From the NCBI GenBank assembly GCA_016932575.1, contig JAFGCO010000025.1, positions 1 to 34,971 of the forward strand: a DNA stretch of 34,971 bases. The letters are read 5' to 3'. The stretch comes from a bacterium. GTDB lineage: Bacteria > Zhuqueibacterota > QNDG01 > JAFGCO01. Each line of letters starts with the position of its first letter. Positions within the stretch are counted from its first letter, which is position 1. A program made the position numbers and the translations under genes. Shown in pieces: positions 1 to 7,723 of the stretch. Below the pieces are notes generated by a model. It worked only from the letters and a program-made list of their open reading frames with translations. It had not been told where the DNA came from and made no database searches.

Positions 1-198
1 TAGTTCCCGGTTCGCCAGGCAATAATGTTTTGATTGTTTTCATTATAATGTATCCATCGGACTTTTCACTCCAAGTCCTCCTTTATTTAAAACATGTGTA
101 TATATCATCGTTGTCTCAAGATGCTTATGACCCAGCAATTCCTGTACGGTCCGTATATCATATCCATCTTCCAGCAAATGTGTGGCAAATGAGTGTCT

Positions 199-468
199 TC
201 ACCCCGTGAGATAATTTGTAATTCGATTTTTTATGTATCTTTTTCCCCATGCAGTTTTCAGATATTTTTCTCTTTTTATTGCATCTTTTTGATTAAGGCA
301 TCCTTCCCAATATACTAAATTCAAAGTCTTACGATATTTTGTTGCTTTTACTCTACCACGATTATGCTCGTCAACTCTTTTTTGAATATTTATAGAGTAC
401 CCTACATAAAATTGATTATCAATTGTGGATTGGAGAACATAGACATAAAAGTAATTGGATTTTTTCAT
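199..468 (-). CDS. Small GIY-YIG endonuclease domain protein
   Basis: This is an 89-aa single-domain GIY-YIG nuclease of the small UvrC-like/UPF0213 type. The sequence shows the two-strand signature (YVYVL near 8-12 and YVGYS near 21-25), the helix with R31 and EHN at 34-36, and the metal-binding Glu in KREKYL (E67). Nothing else is fused to it. The ATG at 466-468 lies 17 nt inside one inverted-repeat end, and the stop TGA (199-201) uses the other end, so the last residues (NYLTG) are encoded by the terminal repeat. The protein therefore spans the whole insert and is the obvious candidate for the activity that moved it. Family members are known as homing or mobile-element nucleases and as uncharacterised housekeeping-like proteins. 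The mobile role here rests on context. Confidence 0.85.
   Translation of the reverse strand: MKKSNYFYVYVLQSTIDNQFYVGYSINIQKRVDEHNRGRVKATKYRKTLNLVYWEGCLNQKDAIKREKYLKTAWGKRYIKNRITNYLTG
201..213. repeat. Left terminal inverted repeat of the GIY-YIG element
   Basis: ACCCCGTGAGATA is a perfect 13-bp inverted repeat of 473-485. It overlaps the 3' end of the GIY-YIG ORF. With the preceding TC it also forms a small hairpin of its own, TCAC-CCC-GTGA, at 199-209. Confidence 0.85.
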
Positions 469-472
469 TTTC

Positions 473-485
473 TATCTCACGGGGT
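473..485. repeat. Right terminal inverted repeat of the GIY-YIG element
   Basis: TATCTCACGGGGT is the exact complement of 201-213. It abuts the integrase Phe codon at 486-488 and lies just upstream of the nuclease start codon, which is on the minus strand. Confidence 0.85.
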
Positions 486-1331
486 AAATGTATGACAACC
501 TGCATGCTTTGTAATGCCTGCTTTCCGGATAGCTGTCTTAACAGCTTTTTGCAAAACAGACTCATGCAAATGATGCCGCCTGTAGATACTGCTTCTTGGA
601 TCTTTTGAGATTCTGTGCGCGGGTAGAACAAATTGCCATGCCCATTCTCTTGAGGCATTTGGGTATTTTCGTTCCAGCGCGTAAGGCATATAGACACTTC
701 CGTAACCTTCTCTTAAATCTTTTTGATGAAGATTTTTAACTTTACATAAGTGCTCTTTCAGTGGTTGAATAATATTATCAGGCAGTGTTGTAATTCGATC
801 CTTAAATCCTTTCCCATTATTGACAACAATTTGCTTGAAACCAAAATCGATGTCTTTGACACGCAGATGAAGACATTCACTTAAACGCAGACCAGATCCA
901 TACATCAACATGGCTGCAAGCCAGTGCATGCCCATTAAATGCTTAACAATACTTTTTACTTCCTGATGTGTGAATACCACAGGCAGTTTTTTAGGTTTCT
1001 GTGCCCAGATAAGCTCGAGATTGCCAATTTCTTTTTTCAGAACATTCTTGTATAAATACACTATAGCACAAAGGGCCTGGTTCTGCGTGGATGCAGATAC
1101 CTTCCTTTTTATCGCAAGATACTTGAGAAATTCATTGATTTCAGCCTCTCCCATTTTCAAGGGGTGCCGTTTTTTATGGTAGTGTATATATTGTCTGATC
1201 CAGCTGATGTACGATTTTTCTGTTTTCAGGCTGTAATTCCTGGCCCGAAGATTTTCCCGCACCTGGTCCAGCAGTTTGGGAGTACGAGAGGATAGATCCG
1301 AATCCGGCTGCATAACGGGTCCGCCTTTCCT

Positions 1332-1382
1332 CGTTCCCAAACAGAGTTTGGGAACGCATATGTCCAAGAAACTCAGTTTCTT
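1332..1382. repeat. Pair of REP-like palindromes
   Basis: Two palindromes lie back to back upstream of the integrase start. The first is CGTTCCCAAAC, loop AGA, GTTTGGGAACG (1332-1356). The second is AAGAAACT-C-AGTTTCTT (1366-1382). Both have perfect arms. They resemble the dispersed intergenic palindromes common in environmental bacterial genomes. They make the longer in-frame integrase start at 1367 unlikely. Confidence 0.75.
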
Positions 1383-1876
1383 ACTTCTGTATTAATCCCA
1401 TGAACACTCGACCTGAATCACAGAATGATCCCCACAAATATAATTCCTGGCCGAATTGGTTAACAAATATATCGGTCTCTCATCTTTTCATTATTTGAGA
1501 AACGGAGTTTCCCACTCAATTCTGGTTCCAAAACCGGAGTTTCGGAACCAGAGGGAGCAGGTGAGATTTCGGAACCAGAGGAACTCGGGATCTGGTTTCC
1601 CCCGGAGAACACCCGGGGGCTCGCTCCGCCCGGCACCCGGGGTTTTTATTTGGATCCCGGAGTTTCGGAACCAGAGGAACCGGGACGACTTAAGCAAATC
1701 GATAAAAATACAATCATTTCTATTAAAATTGCGTGGATGCAGTGCAGATGATGTAAATTATTCAGAAAAAAAAAGATTGGTTTTTGATATATAAAATTTC
1801 AGTGAAATGCAACAAAAAATAATAAAAATCCGGATTTTGGTATCAGAACCTGGCTTGAAATTCAAATAGGGGAGAG
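1383..1876. other. Intergenic region, repeat-rich, no gene
   Basis: I see no credible gene here; the ORFs in it are translations of repeats. The first part is AT-rich. 1498-1680 holds the GAAAC/GTTTC and GGAACCAGAGG palindromic repeats, and 1600-1645 is a G+C-rich block with CCCGGG-type inverted repeats. The remainder to 1876 is AT-rich and featureless. Confidence 0.6.
1498..1680. repeat. Cluster of GGAACCAGAGG palindromic repeats
   Basis: The unit TTTCGGAACCAGAGG occurs three times (1541-1555 with one end difference, 1567-1581 and 1663-1677). An inverted partner, TCTGGTTCC at 1521-1529, can pair with GGAACCAGA at 1544-1552. A GAAAC-GGA-GTTTC palindrome lies at about 1499-1511. Spacing is irregular and spacers differ in nature and length, so this is a REP-type cluster and not a CRISPR array. 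Confidence 0.7.
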
Positions 1877-2266
1877 TTAAACCAGTACCCCGGGGTGGAT
1901 CCATTGGAAGGCGTCGGAGATGAAGCGGAAAACCCGGAGTTCGGCGGGCATTTTAACCGCGTATTCGCACAGCATCCTCATATATCCGTAATCCACTTCA
2001 TTGTTCACCACAATTGCCACTTTATAATTTAATCCCCGGTTCGTCTGTATCTTTTCGGCGTAATGAATCAGGGTGCCGACGAATTGACGGCAGGGATTTT
2101 TCAGTCTGGCATTGCGTAAATCCCACAATGTACTGAATCCTGGCTGAAATTCAGGCGAATGAAGCATGCTGTCTGTCGCATCACAGAAGTCCCGTGCAGT
2201 TACAGCACCGTGCAGTGATAATACGGCCATGTGATGACCGGTGTCGATGGATCGAAAGCATTTCAT
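1877..2266 (-). CDS. Hypothetical STAS/SpoIIAA-like protein
   Basis: This is a 129-aa soluble protein without signal peptide or membrane segments. The pattern resembles small STAS/SpoIIAA-like domains: an N-terminal beta strand pair (MAVLSLHGAVTARDF), a helix, the strand motif STLWDLRNAR near 45-54, a strand KVAIVVNN near 82-89, a helix with YGYMRMLCEYAV, and a final LRVFRFISDAFQWI that fits the usual FR...A..WL ending. The start at 2266 has AAAGG about 8 nt upstream. It stands alone between two non-coding regions, so context says nothing about its role. The family assignment is by pattern only and the function is unknown. Confidence 0.6.
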   Translation of the reverse strand: MKCFRSIDTGHHMAVLSLHGAVTARDFCDATDSMLHSPEFQPGFSTLWDLRNARLKNPCRQFVGTLIHYAEKIQTNRGLNYKVAIVVNNEVDYGYMRMLCEYAVKMPAELRVFRFISDAFQWIHPGVLV

Positions 2267-2701
2267 AGCGCAGACCTTTTACAGAAAACAATAGAAAAAT
2301 ACGAATGCATATTTTTCCTTCTGCCGCGATATAACTCAGACAGCAATTATCTGAAATGGAAAAAATCAAAGGAAGCCCGGTTTGGAATGACGTATTTAAA
2401 GTCAATCAGCTTATGATTATATGTACAATTTACAGTTGTCCTGAGCCGTATTGGATTGTACAGATAATTGCAAGGTAAAATTAAAGGTTTCAGTGCAAGA
2501 ATGCAAGAGTTATTACAGAAATATTATATTTGTGAAGTAATTAAAAACTTTGAATATACAGCGTGAAAAGGAATTTGGCATGCCTTTTTATCTGAAAAAA
2601 GAAACTTTTGCTTTTTGCATGCTCATGGTGTCTTAAGGTGTGTGCTGTGGCTCTGAAGAATTGGTTTTTCTGTTTCCATGAATATATTCTGAGAAAAGCG
2701 T
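2267..2701. other. Intergenic region, no gene seen
   Basis: This 435-bp AT-rich gap lies downstream of the permease and upstream of the STAS-like gene, both on the minus strand. I see no gene, tRNA or strong terminator in it. It must contain the promoter of the STAS-like gene, but none is obvious. Confidence 0.5.
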
Positions 2702-4582
2702 TCATCCCGCCTGGTGTTCCCGCCTGCGGTTGGAGAGCAGAATCACATCCCGAAGCTCGTCAGTGTTTCTCGCCTGCATCCACCGGGTTTCAAAATCCGG
2801 TTCCTGAACAATTGAAGCCACGGCCATGAGGGCCCGCAGGTGATAGTTACGTTCATCCATGGAGCCGGCCAGAACAAACATGGTATGTACCGGATCCGGA
2901 GAGGATGAAAAATAGAGCCCCCCTTTGCACCGCACCAGAATGATGTCGAATAACTGTCTTCCCGGAACAATAATGTGGGGTATGGCAAGCCCCGGTTTGA
3001 TCACCGTACCGGATTGTTTTTCGCGTTCTAAAAACCGTTTGAGCAGTTCCAGCTTGTTGAGTTTAAATTTTTTAGAGAGTTTTTCCGAGATCTGATCCAA
3101 AACAATATCTATTGGCAGGGTTTTTGGGAGATCCATAATCTCGCAATCTCCCACAAGATGATCAAACCGGTCCGTAATGATTTCATTCCGCTGAATCACG
3201 ATGTCGCGCAGCTCTTTTTCAAGAGTGCGGCTCTTCAGTTCTTTTGCCGTGATTCGTTCGACAATGTGCATAATCGCAGAGGTGCGTGTAATTCGCGAGC
3301 GGGAATATCCCCAATAGCTTACCGCGCCGGTGATCAGAAAGAAAGCACTGATTAAAATTGGGATGAGTCCCATTTCAATGAGAAGCAGATTGTAAACAAT
3401 CAGCGCAATGACCGGCAGAAACGGATAAAGCGGCATTTTAAATGTCGGCTGATAATTTTGAATTTTGCTTTCCCGCATGACGATGATCGAGATATTGACC
3501 AGAATAAACAGAATGATCATCAGGGTCGAGGCGGTTTTGACAAGATTTTCGATGCTTAAAATGAGGATGACCATGATCATAAACGCACTTGTCATGCTGA
3601 TGGAAATCACAGGAGTATAATAGCGCTTGTGAATGCGGGCAAGCCAGGGCGGCAGCAGCCCGTCACGGCTCATGGCAAGGGGAGAACGGGATGCCGAGAG
3701 AATGCCGGCATTCGCGGTGGTGAAGAAGGCAGTGACCGCGGCCAGCGCCAGAATACCGTATCCCAGAGGACCGGCCAGGGTCTTTGCACCCAGTGACAGC
3801 GGTATCAGTGTGCCGTCAAGGTCATTGGCAGATACAATCCCCACAGTAATTCCAACAGATAAGAGATAGAGCAAAGTAACCAGGAGAAAGGATAATGTCA
3901 TTCCAAGCGGAATATTGCGGGCGGGATTTTTGATCTCTTCAGCCACACTGGCAATTTTGGTCAATCCACCGAATGAGATGAAAACCAGGCCTGCTGTTGA
4001 AATGACTGACCCGAATCCATTGGGCATAAAAGGCGAGTAATGAGCGGGATGGGTTGAAATGAATCCCCTGAAAATATAACCTGTCAGAATGGCAATAAGC
4101 AGATACACGAGAACAATCTGAATTTTTCCGGTCAGTTTCACGCTGAATATATTGAAGACGGAAAAAAGAAGACATGCACAGACCGCGATCCATTTGATTT
4201 GCATGGGAGAGATATCGGGCCTGATTAAAATGGCAAACGCTCCGATGCCCACAAGGGCAAACGCGCTTTTTAAACCTAATGAAAACCAGTTTGCAAATCC
4301 GCTGAAGGTACCCAGGACGGGTCCGAGACTGCGGTCAATATAAAAATAGTCACCTCCGCATTTGGGCATGGCCGTGGCCAGTTCGGCTTTGGCTAAAAGG
4401 CTGGGGATAATCAGCAGGGCGGCCAGCAGGTAGGAGACGATCATGGCGGGTCCCGCTTTTGAAAAGGCGAGACCGGGCAGCACAAAAAGCCCTGAACTGA
4501 TCATGGCGCCGGTGGAAATGGCAAATACATCAGACAGTCCCAGTACTTTTTTTAGGGATGTTTTTTTCTCTTTTGGTGTCAT
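2702..4582 (-). CDS. APC-family permease fused to a PTS EIIA domain
   Basis: This 626-aa inner-membrane protein has two parts. Residues about 15-425 are an amino acid-polyamine-organocation (APC) transporter with roughly 12 hydrophobic segments and the TM1 motif STGAMISSGLFVLPG. Residues about 485-615 are a PTS EIIA type-2 (fructose/nitrogen PTS-like) domain with the phosphorylatable His in GLAIPHI (H536), a second conserved His in DPVHTMFVLAG (H566) and HLRALMAVASI. The family transports amino acids or similar solutes. The EIIA domain suggests control by phosphorylation instead of group translocation, since no EIIB or EIIC is present. The start ATG overlaps the stop of the upstream 73-aa gene as ATGA with no separate ribosome site, indicating translational coupling. 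The substrate cannot be read from the sequence. Confidence 0.88.
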   Translation of the reverse strand: MTPKEKKTSLKKVLGLSDVFAISTGAMISSGLFVLPGLAFSKAGPAMIVSYLLAALLIIPSLLAKAELATAMPKCGGDYFYIDRSLGPVLGTFSGFANWFSLGLKSAFALVGIGAFAILIRPDISPMQIKWIAVCACLLFSVFNIFSVKLTGKIQIVLVYLLIAILTGYIFRGFISTHPAHYSPFMPNGFGSVISTAGLVFISFGGLTKIASVAEEIKNPARNIPLGMTLSFLLVTLLYLLSVGITVGIVSANDLDGTLIPLSLGAKTLAGPLGYGILALAAVTAFFTTANAGILSASRSPLAMSRDGLLPPWLARIHKRYYTPVISISMTSAFMIMVILILSIENLVKTASTLMIILFILVNISIIVMRESKIQNYQPTFKMPLYPFLPVIALIVYNLLLIEMGLIPILISAFFLITGAVSYWGYSRSRITRTSAIMHIVERITAKELKSRTLEKELRDIVIQRNEIITDRFDHLVGDCEIMDLPKTLPIDIVLDQISEKLSKKFKLNKLELLKRFLEREKQSGTVIKPGLAIPHIIVPGRQLFDIILVRCKGGLYFSSSPDPVHTMFVLAGSMDERNYHLRALMAVASIVQEPDFETRWMQARNTDELRDVILLSNRRREHQAG

Positions 4583-4800
4583 TGCGGCTTGGTGAATTTA
4601 CGGTTTCGGATCCGGCAGATCATTCCCGCGGCAAAAAAACAAATCAGGGTGCTTATCGGGGTGAATGTGCAGTGGGCCTTGTATCCGATCATGCAGGCTT
4701 TACTTGCAGATGCCTCAGGGATCAGGGTGCCGATTCCTGCCAGGGTGAGTATTATTGTCAAGCCCAGCCAAAGTGAATATCCTTTCGGCCTTGTTTTCAT
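4579..4800 (-). CDS. Small Cys-containing membrane protein, coupled to the permease
   Basis: This is a 73-aa protein with two predicted membrane segments (about 8-25 and 48-62) joined by a loop, ending in a basic tail (CRIRNRKFTKPQ). Cysteines at about 36, 44, 54 and 61 and the stretch GYKAHCTFTPISTLIC are striking; I recall similar small proteins beside transporters but cannot name a family. It has a strong ribosome site (AGGAGG, about 6 nt before ATG 4800), and its stop overlaps the permease start by 4 bp, so the two are almost certainly co-translated. It may be a partner or stabiliser of the permease; this is inferred from coupling alone. Confidence 0.75.
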   Translation of the reverse strand: MKTRPKGYSLWLGLTIILTLAGIGTLIPEASASKACMIGYKAHCTFTPISTLICFFAAGMICRIRNRKFTKPQ

Positions 4801-5042
4801 GAAATGCCTCCTGAAGGTATCAATTCATTTAAAATTACAACTGTCCATGGATCTATGCAAGCAAATAATGAGATCCTGTAAATGTCTCTTCTATCCGGGC
4901 GGATTCTACAAACCAGGCATGTTTCCTGAAATTTCAATATACGTCCGGTATGATTTTGTTTGATTTCATTTGAATCGTAACATTAAAGCTTTTTATACGT
5001 TAAATAAGTATTATCAAGCATGTCCTGACAGACGGATCGATC

Positions 5043-7670
5043 ATGAAACACACAATACTGATTTCTATATTATTGGCATCCGGAATGCTCAGGAGTCAGA
5101 AAACAGATACGACCTATCAGGCCATTCGGATTTCAAACCCCATATCCATTGACGGCCGGCTGTCCGAACCGGTATGGGAGACAGTGCCTGCGATTACCGG
5201 ATTTTATCAGTTAAATCCCGATGAGGGAAAACCGGCGAGTCAGAAAACGATTGTCCGGATCGCCTATAATAATGATGCTTTGTATGTAGGCGCCAGAATG
5301 CATGACTCGGCTCCGGATTCCATCGTCGCCCGCCTGGCCCGGCGCGATCAAATGGCCAATGAAGATTTTTTTGCCTTTGCGGTGGATTCCTATCATGATC
5401 ACCGGAGCGGATTCTATTTTGCGCTCAGTGCCGGAGGCACCATGACCGACGGTGTCTGCTATAATGACGACTGGACGGATGACTCCTGGGACGCTGTGTG
5501 GGAAGGGAGGGTGAGTATTGACGGGCAGGGCTGGACTGCGGAATTCCGTATTCCATTTTCACAGCTTCGGTTTCGAAGAAAAAAACATTATATCTGGGGT
5601 ATCAATTTCAGGCGGGATATCTCCCGGCGCAATGAACAGTCATTTCTTGTGTTTACTCCCAAAGGATCGAGCGGATTTGTATCCCGGTTTCCGGATTTAG
5701 CGGGTATCGAGGGAATCAGCCCGTCCAGCAATATAGAAATACTGCCGTATGTCCGAACCAAAACAGCATATACGCATCCCGACGCACAGGATCCGTTTCA
5801 TGACCGGCTGGAATATTCTCCGGATATCGGCGGAGATGTCAAAGTCGCCTTAAGCAATAATCTGACGCTGGATATGACTGTCAATCCGGATTTTGGTCAG
5901 GTCGAGGTGGATCCTGCTGTGGTCAACCTGTCCGATGTCGAGACATTTTACGATGAAAAACGGCCGTTTTTTATTGAAGGTTCTTCGACCTATCAGTTCG
6001 GATACGGCGGGGCCAATAATTATTGGGGATTCAACTGGTCGAATCCCCAGTTTTTTTACAGCCGCCGTATCGGTTCGGCACCGCGGGGGGAGTGGCCGGA
6101 CAATGATTATTCAGATGTGCCTGAAGGGGTGCATATCCTTGGAGCGGCCAAGATTACGGGAAAGCTCGCGGATCAATGGAATGTGGGCATGCTTCACGCC
6201 CTGACAAGACGGGAGACAGGCTCGTTTTCCCTGGATCATAAAACCTTCAGGGCCGATATTGAACCGCTCACATACTTCGGGCTTATACGCACTCAACGGG
6301 AGATCAATGATGCCTGTCAGGGGATCGGGCTGATTTCCACAGTCACTGCCAGGCGCTTTCACAATGACGCGCTCCGGGCCGATTTTAATGACAACGCACT
6401 GACATTCGGCATGGATGGCTGGACCTTCCTGGATACCAGCAGGACATGGGTGTTTGCCGGCTGGCTGGGCGGTTCCCATGTCACAGGAATCCCGGAACGG
6501 ATGGTCGAGCTGCAGCGCAATTCCCAGCATTACTTTCAGCGTCCCGATGCTGATTATGTGTCTGTGGACAGTAGTGCAGAACATTTGTCCGGGATTGCCG
6601 GCCGGTTTTATCTGAATAAGCAGCGGGGGAATATCATCGTGAATTCGGCTGTCGGATTTATATCCCCTGGATTTGATGTTAATGATCTTGGCTATTTCAG
6701 CCGGGCGGACTGGATCAACGCTCATTTCGGAATCGGGTATTTATGGACCCGCCCGGGAAAAGTGTTTCGGTTCGCCGATATCATCGGTGCCCTGCATCAG
6801 AGCACGGATTTCGGAGGGCGGAATCTGTGGCGTGGGATCTTTCTTTTATCGGAAATGCAGTTTGTCAATTATATGTCATGCAGTACTTCATTTTTCTATC
6901 ATCCAGAAACATACAATCAATATCGAACGCGGGGAGGGCCGGTCACCCTGAATGATCCCGGATTCGGGGTTGAACATTATTTCAGATCAGATGACCGGCA
7001 ATCCTGGGTGCTGGAATTTTATACCTACAATTATCATCGGTCGAGAAAGGAATGGTACCGATCGTTTGAAATGGAGATGGAATGGAAGCCCGGCAGCAAT
7101 ATGAGTATTGAAGCCGGACCTGAAATCGTATTCAATCGTGAAAATGCGCAATGGGTGGATGCATTTGAAGATCCATTCGCTGCTCATACCTTTGAAACAC
7201 GGTATGTATTTGCCGAAATGAAGCAGACGGAAATCAGAGCGAATATTCGTTTGAACTGGACATTCACACCGCGGCTGTCACTGCAGATATATTTGCAGCC
7301 TCTCATCTCTCACGGAGATTACACAAGGTTCAAAGAGCTGGCCAAGCCGGGAACTTACGATTTTAATACATATTCAGCCAGTGTAACTATCCGTTCCAAT
7401 GGTGAATATGAAATCGATCCGGACGCGGGCGGACCTGCCGGCTCTTTTGCTTTTGACAATCCGGATTTTAATTACAAGTCTCTTCGCGGAAATGCGGTCC
7501 TGCGATGGGAGTATCTGCCCGGATCCACGCTGTATCTGGTCTGGACACTGAACCGGTGGAATGATCAGCTGCATGAGCCGTTTTCTTTCATGCATTCCGC
7601 TCGAAAACTCCTGGAAACACATTCGGACTATATATTTATGCTGAAAGCAACTTACTGGTGGAGTTTATGA
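5043..7670 (+). CDS. DUF5916 outer-membrane protein with N-terminal CBM9-like domain
   Basis: This is an 875-aa protein. After a short hydrophobic N-terminus (probable signal peptide, about 1-18) comes a CBM9-like beta-sandwich domain (about 25-200: IDGRLSEPVWE, TIVRIAYNNDALYVGARMHD, WTAEFRIPFSQLRF, WGINFRRDI). The DUF5916 region follows, with the hallmark LTLDMTVNPDFGQVEVDPAVVNLSD and FYDEKRPFFIEG (about 280-320). The rest alternates aromatic and polar strands and ends in TYWWSL, as in outer-membrane beta-barrels. The family is common in the FCB group and in Gemmatimonadota and has no settled function; the CBM9-like part suggests surface carbohydrate contact. It is a single-gene unit, convergent with the next gene. 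Confidence 0.85.
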   Translation: MKHTILISILLASGMLRSQKTDTTYQAIRISNPISIDGRLSEPVWETVPAITGFYQLNPDEGKPASQKTIVRIAYNNDALYVGARMHDSAPDSIVARLARRDQMANEDFFAFAVDSYHDHRSGFYFALSAGGTMTDGVCYNDDWTDDSWDAVWEGRVSIDGQGWTAEFRIPFSQLRFRRKKHYIWGINFRRDISRRNEQSFLVFTPKGSSGFVSRFPDLAGIEGISPSSNIEILPYVRTKTAYTHPDAQDPFHDRLEYSPDIGGDVKVALSNNLTLDMTVNPDFGQVEVDPAVVNLSDVETFYDEKRPFFIEGSSTYQFGYGGANNYWGFNWSNPQFFYSRRIGSAPRGEWPDNDYSDVPEGVHILGAAKITGKLADQWNVGMLHALTRRETGSFSLDHKTFRADIEPLTYFGLIRTQREINDACQGIGLISTVTARRFHNDALRADFNDNALTFGMDGWTFLDTSRTWVFAGWLGGSHVTGIPERMVELQRNSQHYFQRPDADYVSVDSSAEHLSGIAGRFYLNKQRGNIIVNSAVGFISPGFDVNDLGYFSRADWINAHFGIGYLWTRPGKVFRFADIIGALHQSTDFGGRNLWRGIFLLSEMQFVNYMSCSTSFFYHPETYNQYRTRGGPVTLNDPGFGVEHYFRSDDRQSWVLEFYTYNYHRSRKEWYRSFEMEMEWKPGSNMSIEAGPEIVFNRENAQWVDAFEDPFAAHTFETRYVFAEMKQTEIRANIRLNWTFTPRLSLQIYLQPLISHGDYTRFKELAKPGTYDFNTYSASVTIRSNGEYEIDPDAGGPAGSFAFDNPDFNYKSLRGNAVLRWEYLPGSTLYLVWTLNRWNDQLHEPFSFMHSARKLLETHSDYIFMLKATYWWSL

Positions 7671-7723
7671 ACTGTTTTCAGTTTGGTCAAATTCAGATGA
7701 TGCCTTTTTTATCCGCTTTTTGT

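Larger units (their letters stand above)
199..485 (-). mobile_element. 287-bp minimal GIY-YIG element inserted in the integrase gene
   Basis: Removing bases 199-485 restores the integrase reading frame exactly, between the Phe codon (486-488) and the catalytic Arg codon (196-198). The insert is bounded by a perfect 13-bp inverted repeat, ACCCCGTGAGATA at 201-213 and its complement at 473-485. It contains almost nothing except one 89-codon GIY-YIG nuclease ORF. One base of ambiguity (198-484 or 199-485) exists because both junctions carry a T. No target-site duplication, transposase, group I intron core or group II intron domain is visible. The boundaries are seen directly; mobility is inferred. 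Confidence 0.8.
43..1313 (-). pseudogene. intI: Integron-type tyrosine recombinase (IntI-like), interrupted by an insert
   Basis: This gene encodes a site-specific tyrosine recombinase of the integron integrase family, but it is split. Codons from ATG 1313 to 486 encode the N-terminal core-binding domain and most of the catalytic domain. After a 287-bp insert (199-485) the reading frame resumes at 198 and ends at TAA 43-45. Joining the parts gives about 327 aa, close to IntI1 (337 aa). Visible motifs are the Arg I box [11 protein letters not shown], the box II HTF|RHSFATH split exactly before Arg [18 protein letters not shown] with the nucleophile Tyr near residue 309, and the IntI-specific insertion [16 protein letters not shown] chose the start at 1313 because the upstream in-frame codons lie in a palindromic repeat (1332-1356), and AGGAAAGG lies about 10 nt before it. 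As it stands the first part reads two extra residues (TP) and stops, so the enzyme should be inactive unless the insert is removed. No attC cassette array is visible in the window. Confidence 0.88.

Noticed and set aside
199-485. Group I or group II intron, or intein, in the integrase gene
   Set aside because: The insert is only 287 bp and almost all coding for the nuclease. There is no room for an intron core, and it is not in frame (287 is not a multiple of 3), so it cannot be an intein.
1541-1680. Possible CRISPR array from three repeated units
   Set aside because: Spacing is irregular, units are short and partly palindromic, spacers are G+C-rich repeats and no cas gene is near.
1456-1794. 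A 112-codon plus-strand ORF between the integrase and the STAS-like gene
   Set aside because: Its codons are translations of the GGAACCAGAGG and CCCGGG repeats; there is no ribosome site and no family resemblance.
6111-6725. A 204-codon ORF antisense to the DUF5916 gene
   Set aside because: It lies within a clearly coding region and has no recognisable motif or ribosome site.
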